From NCBI RefSeq assembly GCF_023115465.1, contig NZ_CP096034.1, positions 4,154,001 to 4,218,000 of the forward strand: a stretch of DNA of 64,000 nt. The letters run 5' to 3'. Below the pieces are notes generated by a model. It was not told the DNA's origin, did no database searches, and saw only the letters and a list, made by a program, of their open reading frames with translations. Below are positions 37,408-47,345 of the stretch, piece after piece; the first letter of the stretch is position 1, and every line of letters begins with the position of its first letter. Source of the stretch: Gottfriedia acidiceleris. Lineage in GTDB: Bacteria > Bacillota > Bacilli > Bacillales > Bacillaceae_G. The position numbers and the translations under genes are program-made.

Positions 37408-38361
37408 ATGTATGAAGGGAAAATTATTAAGTTTTACCGTGAAAAATACAATATAACCCAAGATCAGTTAGGCCATGAAATATGCTCTAGAGCACAAATT
37501 TGTAGAATCGAAAACAACCAAGCAAATCATTCTATTGAAATAATAAAAAAATTAACCGAACGATTAGGTGTAGATTTAGAATTAGAAGTTACTAAATTAA
37601 ATAAATTAAAAACATCCTTAGACCAATTACATGATGCCATCATCATGCAAGTATTTGACGATATCAATACAGCAAAAGAAGAGCTTGAGAAGTTTGAATT
37701 AATAACAATTTCACCTTATAAATATTTTTATCAATTACTACAAATTAGAATCCTATTACTAAATAATAATTTAGAAGAGGCAACTAATATCATCAAAAAA
37801 ATTCAAAAAATAGAGCACAAATTATCTCCTTATGAAGTTAATATGTTAAAGCATATTTTAGGAATTCAATCTTTAACAAATAAAGATTATCCGAATGCAA
37901 TTCAATTATTAACATCAATTCAAAATGATGTTTATAAAAATCCCGAATATTTTTATCACTTAGCAGTTGCTTATAATGAAATCGACTCTAATATTTTAGC
38001 CTATTATTATGCTGAAAAAGCACAACAATACTTTCAACAAATGAACAACTACCCAAGAGCAATTGATGCTGAATTATTAATGATCATTCAAGTCAAAGAT
38101 GCTGTTGGTGATGAGATTATTAACCGCTATAAAAATTTAATTAATAGTTGTAATTTATGTAATTCACCAGACAGAAAATCAAAAATATATTATTATCTTG
38201 CTTATGAATACTTCTGTAGAAAAAATTACGAACAAGCAAAAAAATATTATTCAGAGTCAATGATACTCAATGAAGCGAATCCACAGTCTCTCCAATACAT
38301 CTTGTCATTAGAAGGCTACGTACGAAGTTCATTCGATAGTGATTTGGTTTTAAATTTATAA
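37408..38361 (+). CDS. HTH-TPR regulator of RRNPP type (PlcR/NprR/AimR-like)
   Basis: The 317-residue protein has an XRE-type HTH at residues 5-60 (IIKFYREKYNITQDQLGHEICSRAQICRIENNQ). The rest, about 70-300, is helical with tetratricopeptide-like repeats such as FYHLAVAYNEIDSNILAYYYAEKAQQYF and YYYLAYEYFCRKNYEQAKKYYSESM. This is the build of peptide-sensing RRNPP regulators. AAAGGAG precedes the ATG. I could not find the small exported signal-peptide gene that usually follows, so it may be an orphan receptor or use a peptide encoded elsewhere. It sits between the two giant protease genes and is transcribed away from the LysR set. Confidence 0.85.
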   Translation: MYEGKIIKFYREKYNITQDQLGHEICSRAQICRIENNQANHSIEIIKKLTERLGVDLELEVTKLNKLKTSLDQLHDAIIMQVFDDINTAKEELEKFELITISPYKYFYQLLQIRILLLNNNLEEATNIIKKIQKIEHKLSPYEVNMLKHILGIQSLTNKDYPNAIQLLTSIQNDVYKNPEYFYHLAVAYNEIDSNILAYYYAEKAQQYFQQMNNYPRAIDAELLMIIQVKDAVGDEIINRYKNLINSCNLCNSPDRKSKIYYYLAYEYFCRKNYEQAKKYYSESMILNEANPQSLQYILSLEGYVRSSFDSDLVLNL

Positions 38362-38549
38362 ACAAATAAATTTAAATTTTGTTAGAAAAAGATTATATCA
38401 AAAAAAATAAAACCACTCGTATTATTGTAATGTACCTAAATTGTAAGACACAACTAACAATTGGAGGTGCATTACTCATTTACGAACGGTTTTTTTATTT
38501 AATTTAAGGGAAAGTTTCTATTTTAAAAAAGGTTAATCTAATTTTTTAC

Positions 38550-38592
38550 AAAAAGGGTGTTTAATCAATTGCCTCTGATTAGCACCCTTTTT
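38550..38592 (-). terminator. Terminator of protease gene B
   Basis: The arms aaaaagggtg..taatca and tgatta.cacccttttt form a long stem with a short loop, followed by a T-run in both directions. It is homologous to the hairpin behind protease A. It also ends the HTH-TPR gene on the plus strand. The bases 38362-38549 before it contain no credible small gene; a good ggaggtg at 38464-38470 is not followed by a start codon at the right distance. Confidence 0.85.
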
Positions 38593-38633
38593 GATTTTAC
38601 TTAAAATAATTTGTACTAATTTTATTTAAACAT

Positions 38634-38891
38634 TTATAGTTTAATCGCTGTAATTCTCGACCAGTCGCTATAGATTTTTTTCGATCCAACAATTTTGAAA
38701 GAACGAACTTTGTAATAGTAAGTTTTACCTTTACTTAATCCATTATTTGTGTAAGATGTCGTTTTTACGTCGCTTAGGTGAGAATATGAACCTGTTTTTG
38801 ATGTTGATTTTCCCATTTCGCGTAAATCGTCGTGTTTGCTTCAGCTATACCTTTATTTGAACTTCTTTATTTTTTAGATAAAACTTATAAT
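38634..38891 (-). pseudogene. Decayed C-terminal tail of protease B: B-repeat end fused by deletion to fibronectin III-like fragment
   Basis: Past the protease B stop, the minus strand gives EANTTIYAKW and then, in another frame, KSTSKTGSYSHLSDVKTTSY, GLSKGKTYYYKVRSFKIVGSKKIYSDW and SRITAIKL. Compared with the tail behind protease A, about 35 codons between YAKW and KSTSKT are missing. The remaining 60-codon frame has no ribosome-binding site and is not a gene by itself. Confidence 0.75.
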
Positions 38892-41800
38892 CTATGATGC
38901 TTTCTTATCTAAAATTTTTACTGTTGTAATAGCACTTTGATTACCAGCTGCATCTATAGCAAATGCTGATAACTCTGTATTTGCTTTTAGATGTTTAATC
39001 TTCAGACTAAATAATCCTTTAGAATCAGCTTGTCCAGTTGCAATTACATCACTACCGATTTTTATAGTGATCGTCGCATTTGCTAACGTAGTTCCTGAAA
39101 CCTTTGTATCATTTTCATCTATTGGATTAATAACTGGTCCATTTAGTAACCATTTTGCGTAAAGCGTTACATTACTTGTCACTTTATCAGTTTCAAAATT
39201 CCATACCACTTGGCCTGCAGCATCTTTATACCAACCAATAAATGTATAACCAGTTTTTGTTGGGAAAGATGGTTTTGCAATTGTAGTGTTATAGTTTGCT
39301 GTAATCTCATCTACTGTACTACCACCTTGGCTATCAAATTTAACAGAGTACTTATTTATGCTCCATTTCGCATATAAAACAGTATCTTCTGTTACTTTAT
39401 CAGTTGCAAAATTCCAAGCAGTTTGTCCTGCTGAATCTTTATACCAGCCAACAAATGTATAACCAGTTCTTGTTGGAGTTGTTGGTGCTGTAATTGTTGT
39501 TTTATATTCTGCCGCCTTGCTTTCAACTAAGCTACCATCTTGTTTATCAAAAATAACGTTAAACTTATGAAGTGACCATGTTCCGTAAATTGTTTTTGCA
39601 GAGTAAATTGAATTTGTGAAATCCCAAGGGATTGTGCAATCTTCATCTGCGAACCATTTTAAATCGTATCCGTGTACGGTTGGTTCTGTAATACGACGTA
39701 CGACAATTTGGTCATTTACTTCAAATGGAGCTGTTTCACCTTTTAGCACAAAGTGAATGTTAATTCCGTTTGCGATTTTTTGCGTCACTGTCACATCTGC
39801 ATATTCTTTTGCGCTAATGTTGATGATAAAGTCACCTGTTTTTTTGAATACACTTTGATCAATTGTCAGTGTGCCATGTATTGCATCGATTTTGTATTTT
39901 GTTGCATCAATAACTGAGCCAGCTACTTTGATACTCGTAATCGCATTTGCCCAATCTCTGTCGCTAAATTCGAGTGTGATCTCATTTCCTAACGCATTAT
40001 CAGTTGTATCAGCTGATACAATCGATGTTTCTAAGGCATATTTTGCATACAATTTAATAGGTTTTGTGACAACGCTTGTGAAATCAAAAGGTGTCGTTAA
40101 CGCTTCGTCACTGTACCATCCCATAAATTTGTATCCAACTTTTGTTGGTTCCGTTGGCATTGCAACACGTGATTCGACGATTTGCGGTTCGATTGCATCG
40201 CCTCCGTTTGTTTCAAATGTGACTGTGTAACCAATGACTTGGTCTGTAACAATCGCATCCAAGTACCCTTCTGACGAAATGTTTACATTGATTTTTTGTC
40301 CTGCTGTAAATAATGATTTATCAAGTGTAATTGAACCTTTATGTGTGACTGTATCATACGTTATTTTATAATCAGTACCCGCATTTAGTACTTTTGAACC
40401 AATACTTACTTTCTTGATATTATTTCGCCAAGTTCCGTCATCTGTAAAGGCAATCGTAATATCACTTCCAACAATATTTCCTACGACATCTTTTGTGACT
40501 TGAGGCGGTGTTTTCATCCAAGCGATATAGTATGTTTCGTTGTTTTTCAATACTTTACCAGTTCCTGTTGAAATTGGTACATCTTGTCCGCTTGTTCCGG
40601 CAGCATCATAATAAAGGGTTGGCATCATTGAAAGAGTGCCATTTTTTACTTTTGTTGCTGCTACCAACATGTCAATACCCAATGCTTTTCCGTTGACTAG
40701 TTTGTCACCGAAGAATGTATCACCTGGTGAATTTAATGTGCCTCCATTTAAATCAATGTGTCGGCGATAACCAAGCTTCACACTTGGAATTTGTACGGTT
40801 TCCCCAGTTGTTGACGTTAGTGTCAATTGGTAACCAGTTGAACTTGGTGCTTGACTAAATGCAAACTTTTCACTCGGGTGGCCAGTTGCATATGTTTCTG
40901 TCGCTGTTTTAAACGTTAACGTACCACTACCGTCACCATTATCGACTAAGTTATACGTACTTGGATCTAACGTATACGTACTGTCTGTTGTTTCAAACGT
41001 ACCATCTGCTTTCATTTTTCTGTACGTTGCGTCAATTTTTGCGATATCATTCTTTGTCTTTAACCATGGTGTATTCGTTGTATAGTCTGGGATTTTAATC
41101 GTAACTGGACCTTCACCAAGTACTGTACCACCTAAATTTTCACCATCTGGTTTCGATAAATCAACAGGTGAATAGTTTTGCGTGTAATTCACTTGCCATT
41201 TTGCAGCAACTTTTATATCTGACTTATAGTTATTATATTCAACCCAAGGTGTTGTTAATGCACCCGTCACTGGATCAACATTATACCAACCAACAAAATT
41301 ATAGCCAGGTTTGACAGAAAGTGGCGTACTTCGATTTGCGGAGGTACTATTGAAAATAAACTGTCCTCCATTATATCGAGAGTTGCTTGGTTTAAAGCCG
41401 AATGAAATTGGATTTATCCCGCTTCCACCTTTTGAGTCAAACGTAATGCCATATCCAATTGGTTGAGCCGCACTCGTGCCATCTGCACCAATCGTTACTG
41501 TCGGATAAATGGTTCCATCTAAACCAGTTGAATTGATCTCGAATTTATACAATTGAGGTAAATAGTTCGTTCCACCCGGATTAATCGCTGCATTATACGA
41601 CGTATTGACATTCGGATCAATTGTTGCATTTGTTTTAAATAAATCGGCTTTAAATGTAATTTTACCTGGTTGTGAAATGTCGAAATAGGTATCCCCATTT
41701 CCATCTTTTAGATTCGTAATATCTAAGCCTGTTGTAAAATTTGCTGTTTTTACAACGATTTTATTGATGCCATTTCGCCAATTTGTGTCATCAGCAAATG

Positions 41801-44800
41801 TATAGTTAAACGTGATATCGTTTCCGATATGCGCTTTTGCTGGATCAGTGACCATTGGAATGGTAGGCGTTGGAATTGGCACTGATGCAATTGTAAAGCT
41901 ATTCGTGACTGGTTGATAGCCAGTAGCCGTGATACGAACCGTGTACGTACCAGTCGTATTAAATAATGAACCATGTAATGCTAGTGTAGCTGGTACATAT
42001 ACGATCCCTTGTATCGGGTCATTCTTGACGTATCCGGGTGTAATCGATGCAGCTGGAACGGTTGTATTTGGTACAACTGCATTCGTTACGTCAGTGAAAT
42101 TACCGCCTTGTCCTAATTCAACCTTTGTAATCGCTTTTCGCCATACAACATCATCTAACATGACATTGCTCGTTGGAATCAACGAAACTGATGAACCATT
42201 TTTCAAGTCTTGGAAAGTTGGTAATTGCGTTACGGATGTTTTTTGAGTTGGACCTGCAAAATTTAGCATTGCCATGACTTCTTTTAGACCATTACCAGCA
42301 GATAAGTTATAGGTTTTAACTTTCGAATCATAAGAAGAAGCAGTATATGTTCCTCTATTTGATGAAATCGATAGATTGTCTGTCAAAGTAAGTTGTGGTT
42401 CTGGGACGACCTTACCTGCATCAATCGCACTTTGATTTTTCTGACCAAAGTTTTTCAAGATATAGTAAAAATCATTGTAATCAATATTACTGAAAGAGTA
42501 ACTGCCTAATCCATTTAGTCCTGAGAAAGCATAGCTAATGTCATTATTTCGATGAGCAGTAGAATTTGTAAAGAATTCCGCTTTTTCCTTAGAAGGCGCT
42601 GATACACCTTTTAGAAAATCGAAATCAGCATATGCTTGAATTTCTGAAACTAAATCCTTCATATCAATGACATTATCGCCATTTACATCTCCACCTAGTA
42701 AAAGTGGTGTGTTCATCGATGCAAAATCAAAGTATGAGCCTGATTGATATCCGAATTTGTCGGATCCAATGACTGGCGTTGTTTGATATCCTTTAAAATG
42801 ACCTGGCATATTCGTTTCAATTGAATACGGCTTGTCGCTTGCTTTTATAGTAATGGAATACGAACCTGACGTTTGATTTCCGATTTGAACGGTGTTTGCG
42901 TTGCTTGTGTTATCCGTTACATACGTATTACCATCGGCATCTTTTGCCGTAACAGTCGCACCTGAATCCTTCGTAATATTCGTAAAACTTCCGCTTAAAT
43001 TGTTTGCTTTGAAGCTTTCCGCAAACAGACCGCCCGTCACTTGTGAGATCGGTTGTTTGACAAGTGGCATATTCGTTAAGAAAGCCGGAACGACTGTCTC
43101 ATTTCCATCCAATGTAAAGCTCGATTTTTCGACAGCGAAACTTTCGTCAATTGGGCCAACAAATGCACTTGTATCTGTGTAAGTCAAATTTGCTTCTAAA
43201 ATCTTCATGTCTTGAATGTCTTTCGTCAGCGCACCTGCTTCAGAAACGCCAGAAATGGTTACATCGATTGAATTTCTGCCTGTGCGTTTATCTAAATAAG
43301 GTTGACCAACTGTTAGTGTAGGTGTAATACCTTTACTTCTTAAATAGTTACTATATTCGTCTGAAAGCTTAATGTTTGAAAAGTCAAGTATATGGTCAGC
43401 TTCTAGTGTAAAGGTACCGCCAGTCATTCCAAGTCCATTTTTCGTCGCTAGTGATACTTTAAATGGTTTATTCGGTTCAACGACCACATTCCCTTTGCTT
43501 TCTAGTGCTGGGTCTACGCCTCCAGAAGTTGTGACGGTTACATACGGCGAACCTTTTTTGATGAAGCAATACTTTTTCTTCGTTGTATACCAATCACCTG
43601 CTCCAGAATAGTCTGAAGGATAGATCACATACTTCATTCCACTTGCTTTAATGTCGTCAGGCTCTAAGCCGAAACTAAAACGACCATTTCCATCCGTTTT
43701 AAAAATTTGTGTGACAAATGGACCATCTTGATAACCATACACTTTGTTCTGTCCTTGATTAACAGGTGCAGGGTTACCCGTATCAAAATCTCTTAAAGTT
43801 GTTTCGCCATTGTTTTTCATGACATCGATATTCGAGTCATAAACGGTCCCATAAATCTTCTTCACTTCTTGTCCTGGATTGTATCCTGTTGGGTCGATTT
43901 CATAAATACCCGGCTGCGAATCACTATCCATCGTTAAGTTAGGTGCTTTGTAGTCTACATAAAGAGTGTCTTCTTTTGTGAATTTTTTCCCATACTTGTC
44001 AGTTGCGATCATCTCAACTGTATAGGTACCTTCTTTTAGCACTGCCGGCGTTTTCCCGATTCCAGCTTGATCAAGTGAGCCATTATATGGTTTTGTAAAT
44101 GGTAAATAGAGTCCATTAACAAGCATTTGTATAGGACCATAAATCACTCCTGGAACAGCCCCACTGATATTGCTAAGATTATTTACGACTCCGATATAGT
44201 TTCCATCTTTATCTTTCAATAGAACATAGGCAGTATCCATTGAACTATTAACAGAAAACTTATATCCTGAACCAGGTTGTGAACCATTTGGGTTATAGTT
44301 TCCTGTATAACGTTCTGACATTGTCATCGCTTTGATGTCTACATTAAATGCAAGTCCTTTTTCAGCAACGGTGATTGTAAACGGAATGCGGTATGATTCG
44401 TTGGCATCATTTGCATCCACAACATTTACATACCCTTCATAAGTACCGTCTAATGCATTTGCTGGCACAGTAATCGTCGCTTTTGCTTTTACAGAGCTGC
44501 TTCCGTCCACACTTAAAGACGTTACATTTGTATCACCAGTTGAAAAGTCGATTTTCACATTATTTCCGGTACCTTGTCCAACTTGATTTGAACCCGCAAA
44601 TTTTGTTGTGATGAACTTTGAACTTAGTTTGAACGTTTTACTTGTTGAACCTTGGTTTGTAATCGTGAAGTCTTTTGATTTGACAACATCATCAGAGCCA
44701 AGTTTCGCTCCTTCTCCGCGTCCATTAAAACCAAACGAGAAACTACCTGTCGTGTTATCGATTGGCGTATACTGATCTTGACCGTCAATATTTGTAACAC

Positions 44801-47006
44801 TTGTTGCTTTATCTATTACTTGGATTTTGATGTTCGATTGAATTGCACGAACTGGATCAACACGTCCTGCACCAACTTGGTAAACGCTGTATGTTTTTGA
44901 ATCCGTGTTCACATCTTTTGATGTATTCATTAATGCAGTTTTGACATCGGCTGGTGTGTAATCCGGATGTGCAGCTAATACAAGCGCTGAAATCCCTGTT
45001 ACATGAGGTGCAGCCATTGATGTACCTGACATCGATTCATATGAATATTTATATTCTTTATTGCTATTTAATTCCCATGCATCGTATGGAACGGTTGAGA
45101 AAATATCAACACCTGGTGCAATGACGTCTGGTTTGATGCTCCAATCTTTTACGGGTCCTGTTGAACTGAACGACGCCAATTGATCAGCCGGTTTGTTTAG
45201 TGGGGCATCAAGTGTCAATGGAAACGTAATTCTGGCGTTTTGAGGATTGTCTTTGATTGCGTTCACAAGTGCTTCACCTTGTGCTTGTGTAATAGAAATA
45301 GCATATATATTGTCACTGCTAATCCCTAAGAAGTTTGGAATATAACCTTGTGATTCTTCATCAGCCTGGTTATCCCAAATAATCATCCCTTTTGCCCCAG
45401 ATTCTTTTGCATAGGCCATTTTTTGAGTTAAAAAATCGACTCCGCGTTTCACAAGGGCGATTTTTCCACTCATGTCTCTTCCTGCATAATCATCTTTGCT
45501 TCCTAGACCAACATCGATGATTGGAATCGACAATCCTTTTAACGCATCATCAGCGTCTGCAAAATGTTTTCCGAATAAACGTGCTTGATAAGGCGTATTA
45601 CCGAATTTTACGGTTTGCACAGGAATTTGTTCTGGAACGGTACTTGCGCCTACCGTAATGGCAAGTGGTGAAGCCCCTGGTGACCCAAGGGTCGCAACAC
45701 CTGGTCCTGAATTTCCTGCAGAGACTGAACAAACAACACCTTGTAAGGTTGCATTGTTGATCGCGATACTCGTTGGATAAAATGGGTCATTAATATTTGC
45801 ACCTAATGACAGATTCACAACATCCATTTTATCTTTCACTGCTTGGTCAATTCCACTTAGTATTGAGTAAGTAGATCCATGTCCACCCGGGCCGAGTACT
45901 CGGTAGCCGTGAAGTTCAACATCTGGTGCAACACCATTCGCTGAAAATACGTCATTATTATTTGTCGTATTAGCTGCAATCGTACCTGATACGTGTGTAC
46001 CGTGCTTCGTAATATAATCTTTGTAATTAGAAGATACACTTTCAGGCGAATTTTCTCTTGCGGCTTCCCAATCCGGATAGATGGTTTCCATCGGGTCATG
46101 ATCATCTACTTGGATCTCGTTTCCATCTGCATCAACTTTCGTGTTAATAAAGTCGTGCCCTTCATATAAATGACCATCCGCATCGTGTGTTACTTTATAT
46201 AAATCAGGATGGTTGTAATCAATTCCTGTGTCAAGAACTCCAACTTTAACACGTTGACCTTTACGAGGGCCTGATTGAAATTTTCCTGTATGGCCTTCTG
46301 CTTGTAGTTTATCGACTCCCATTAATGAAAGTCCTGCAGTTGGTTTTCCAATCGCAGTCGTTGTTTCTCCTGCTGAAGGTGTTCCTTCTTCTGCTTCGTA
46401 TTGGACCACTGACCATACAGAAGCGACATCAGCCTGGCTGGCAATCGTTTCAACCATACCTGGTGGAACCGATAATGCAACCCCGTTAAATGAATCCGTG
46501 AATTCTCTTGTGATATGGATATCCGCTGAAACTTCTTTTCCACCAGTGATTTGCTTACCCGGTTGAGTCTTGACAAACGCTTTAAATTTCGCATGTGCAT
46601 CTTCAACCTTTTGTTTTGCTTCTGTGTAATCAGCAGCAAATGTCTGTGCACTTGCGCTTCCTTTTTCAAGTGATTGCTTTATCATTTTAATCTTTGCTGG
46701 ATCTACTTTAAATTGTACGATTATGTCAATATTTTTCCCGCTTTTTAAGTCCTTCTGATCTACGTGTATTTTTTGTGTGTTATCCGCACCGGTCAGCTTA
46801 TTGATGCTTACTTTTTGCTCAGGTGTTAATCCAGCCAAAATGCGATTCACTTCATCTGCTGTAAATTTTCCATCAGATGGATTTTTCTGATCAACATTCG
46901 ACTCTGCGTGCGCAAGAATGGCACTTTGTGGTAAGACCATATTTAGCAGCATTACGCTACTTAACGCAAAAGCCGAAATTGTTCGTTTCTTTTGTCTTTT
47001 TTTCAT
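38892..47006 (-). CDS. Giant secreted subtilisin-like (S8) protease B with dockerin-like and B-repeat domains
   Basis: The 2704-residue paralog of protease A has the same domain order. The signal peptide ends AHAES and an I9-like propeptide follows. The S8 domain has Asp in VLDTGID (about 260), His in KHGTHVSG (about 335), Asn in SAGNSGPG and Ser in SMSGTSMAAPH (about 661). A PA insert and beta-sandwich domains follow. A dockerin-like segment has GGDVNGDNVIDMKDL (about 1445) and a second half near 1510. Then come HID-like domains, B repeats to about 2625 and a final Ig-like domain. The catalytic triad is complete. RBS GGGGGGAG. The first 700 and last 220 residues are closest to protease A; the middle differs by many substitutions and insertions. 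Confidence 0.93.
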   Translation of the reverse strand: MKKRQKKRTISAFALSSVMLLNMVLPQSAILAHAESNVDQKNPSDGKFTADEVNRILAGLTPEQKVSINKLTGADNTQKIHVDQKDLKSGKNIDIIVQFKVDPAKIKMIKQSLEKGSASAQTFAADYTEAKQKVEDAHAKFKAFVKTQPGKQITGGKEVSADIHITREFTDSFNGVALSVPPGMVETIASQADVASVWSVVQYEAEEGTPSAGETTTAIGKPTAGLSLMGVDKLQAEGHTGKFQSGPRKGQRVKVGVLDTGIDYNHPDLYKVTHDADGHLYEGHDFINTKVDADGNEIQVDDHDPMETIYPDWEAARENSPESVSSNYKDYITKHGTHVSGTIAANTTNNNDVFSANGVAPDVELHGYRVLGPGGHGSTYSILSGIDQAVKDKMDVVNLSLGANINDPFYPTSIAINNATLQGVVCSVSAGNSGPGVATLGSPGASPLAITVGASTVPEQIPVQTVKFGNTPYQARLFGKHFADADDALKGLSIPIIDVGLGSKDDYAGRDMSGKIALVKRGVDFLTQKMAYAKESGAKGMIIWDNQADEESQGYIPNFLGISSDNIYAISITQAQGEALVNAIKDNPQNARITFPLTLDAPLNKPADQLASFSSTGPVKDWSIKPDVIAPGVDIFSTVPYDAWELNSNKEYKYSYESMSGTSMAAPHVTGISALVLAAHPDYTPADVKTALMNTSKDVNTDSKTYSVYQVGAGRVDPVRAIQSNIKIQVIDKATSVTNIDGQDQYTPIDNTTGSFSFGFNGRGEGAKLGSDDVVKSKDFTITNQGSTSKTFKLSSKFITTKFAGSNQVGQGTGNNVKIDFSTGDTNVTSLSVDGSSSVKAKATITVPANALDGTYEGYVNVVDANDANESYRIPFTITVAEKGLAFNVDIKAMTMSERYTGNYNPNGSQPGSGYKFSVNSSMDTAYVLLKDKDGNYIGVVNNLSNISGAVPGVIYGPIQMLVNGLYLPFTKPYNGSLDQAGIGKTPAVLKEGTYTVEMIATDKYGKKFTKEDTLYVDYKAPNLTMDSDSQPGIYEIDPTGYNPGQEVKKIYGTVYDSNIDVMKNNGETTLRDFDTGNPAPVNQGQNKVYGYQDGPFVTQIFKTDGNGRFSFGLEPDDIKASGMKYVIYPSDYSGAGDWYTTKKKYCFIKKGSPYVTVTTSGGVDPALESKGNVVVEPNKPFKVSLATKNGLGMTGGTFTLEADHILDFSNIKLSDEYSNYLRSKGITPTLTVGQPYLDKRTGRNSIDVTISGVSEAGALTKDIQDMKILEANLTYTDTSAFVGPIDESFAVEKSSFTLDGNETVVPAFLTNMPLVKQPISQVTGGLFAESFKANNLSGSFTNITKDSGATVTAKDADGNTYVTDNTSNANTVQIGNQTSGSYSITIKASDKPYSIETNMPGHFKGYQTTPVIGSDKFGYQSGSYFDFASMNTPLLLGGDVNGDNVIDMKDLVSEIQAYADFDFLKGVSAPSKEKAEFFTNSTAHRNNDISYAFSGLNGLGSYSFSNIDYNDFYYILKNFGQKNQSAIDAGKVVPEPQLTLTDNLSISSNRGTYTASSYDSKVKTYNLSAGNGLKEVMAMLNFAGPTQKTSVTQLPTFQDLKNGSSVSLIPTSNVMLDDVVWRKAITKVELGQGGNFTDVTNAVVPNTTVPAASITPGYVKNDPIQGIVYVPATLALHGSLFNTTGTYTVRITATGYQPVTNSFTIASVPIPTPTIPMVTDPAKAHIGNDITFNYTFADDTNWRNGINKIVVKTANFTTGLDITNLKDGNGDTYFDISQPGKITFKADLFKTNATIDPNVNTSYNAAINPGGTNYLPQLYKFEINSTGLDGTIYPTVTIGADGTSAAQPIGYGITFDSKGGSGINPISFGFKPSNSRYNGGQFIFNSTSANRSTPLSVKPGYNFVGWYNVDPVTGALTTPWVEYNNYKSDIKVAAKWQVNYTQNYSPVDLSKPDGENLGGTVLGEGPVTIKIPDYTTNTPWLKTKNDIAKIDATYRKMKADGTFETTDSTYTLDPSTYNLVDNGDGSGTLTFKTATETYATGHPSEKFAFSQAPSSTGYQLTLTSTTGETVQIPSVKLGYRRHIDLNGGTLNSPGDTFFGDKLVNGKALGIDMLVAATKVKNGTLSMMPTLYYDAAGTSGQDVPISTGTGKVLKNNETYYIAWMKTPPQVTKDVVGNIVGSDITIAFTDDGTWRNNIKKVSIGSKVLNAGTDYKITYDTVTHKGSITLDKSLFTAGQKINVNISSEGYLDAIVTDQVIGYTVTFETNGGDAIEPQIVESRVAMPTEPTKVGYKFMGWYSDEALTTPFDFTSVVTKPIKLYAKYALETSIVSADTTDNALGNEITLEFSDRDWANAITSIKVAGSVIDATKYKIDAIHGTLTIDQSVFKKTGDFIINISAKEYADVTVTQKIANGINIHFVLKGETAPFEVNDQIVVRRITEPTVHGYDLKWFADEDCTIPWDFTNSIYSAKTIYGTWSLHKFNVIFDKQDGSLVESKAAEYKTTITAPTTPTRTGYTFVGWYKDSAGQTAWNFATDKVTEDTVLYAKWSINKYSVKFDSQGGSTVDEITANYNTTIAKPSFPTKTGYTFIGWYKDAAGQVVWNFETDKVTSNVTLYAKWLLNGPVINPIDENDTKVSGTTLANATITIKIGSDVIATGQADSKGLFSLKIKHLKANTELSAFAIDAAGNQSAITTVKILDKKAS
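39130..39560 (-). repeat. InlB-type B repeats at the C-terminus of protease B
   Basis: Two neighbouring repeats with GYTF(V/I)GWYKD and YAKW cores. They correspond one to one with 25500-25930 of protease A at the DNA level, with only scattered differences over more than 350 bases. Confidence 0.85.
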
Positions 47007-47345
47007 GCTACTCCCCCCATTTTAGCAGTATCTAATTAAGTATTTAAAATATTCAAATACTATTCTTCAATTCAATAATACTTCACTAAAAATGACTGCG
47101 TATTGGGGAATTTGCAACTTTGTGTCGGAGTTTGACGAAGAAAATCTATTGGATTTGATATAAAATACAGACTATTTATTAATTTTCCTGCCATAAAATG
47201 TCGTTTTTTTTATTGTTTTCTGTTCTATTTACCTAAACCTTCAGTTAAATAGAGATTTCTTTATCCGAGGACTAAACTTGTGAAAATTGGGGAATTCTAT
47301 CGAAGTTTTCAAAAAATTTCACACGCCTTTTTAAAAATTCCATAT
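47007..47345 (-). promoter_or_regulatory. Upstream region of protease B, conserved with protease A
   Basis: Block-wise homologous to 33235-33600. The motif attggggaatt occurs at 47102-47112 and 47286-47296; the spacing between its two copies is 184 bases here and 206 bases at protease A. Between the motifs, shorter blocks such as aaatatgtcgttt/aaaatgtcgttt and gactaaacttgt are also kept. The remaining 47346-47625 carries the gerA promoter region; I cannot pick out a sigma-G box with confidence. Confidence 0.6.

Noticed and set aside
38634-38816. 60-codon frame that looks like a small fibronectin III protein
   Set aside because: It is the decayed tail of protease B, as the matching debris behind protease A shows; no ribosome-binding site.
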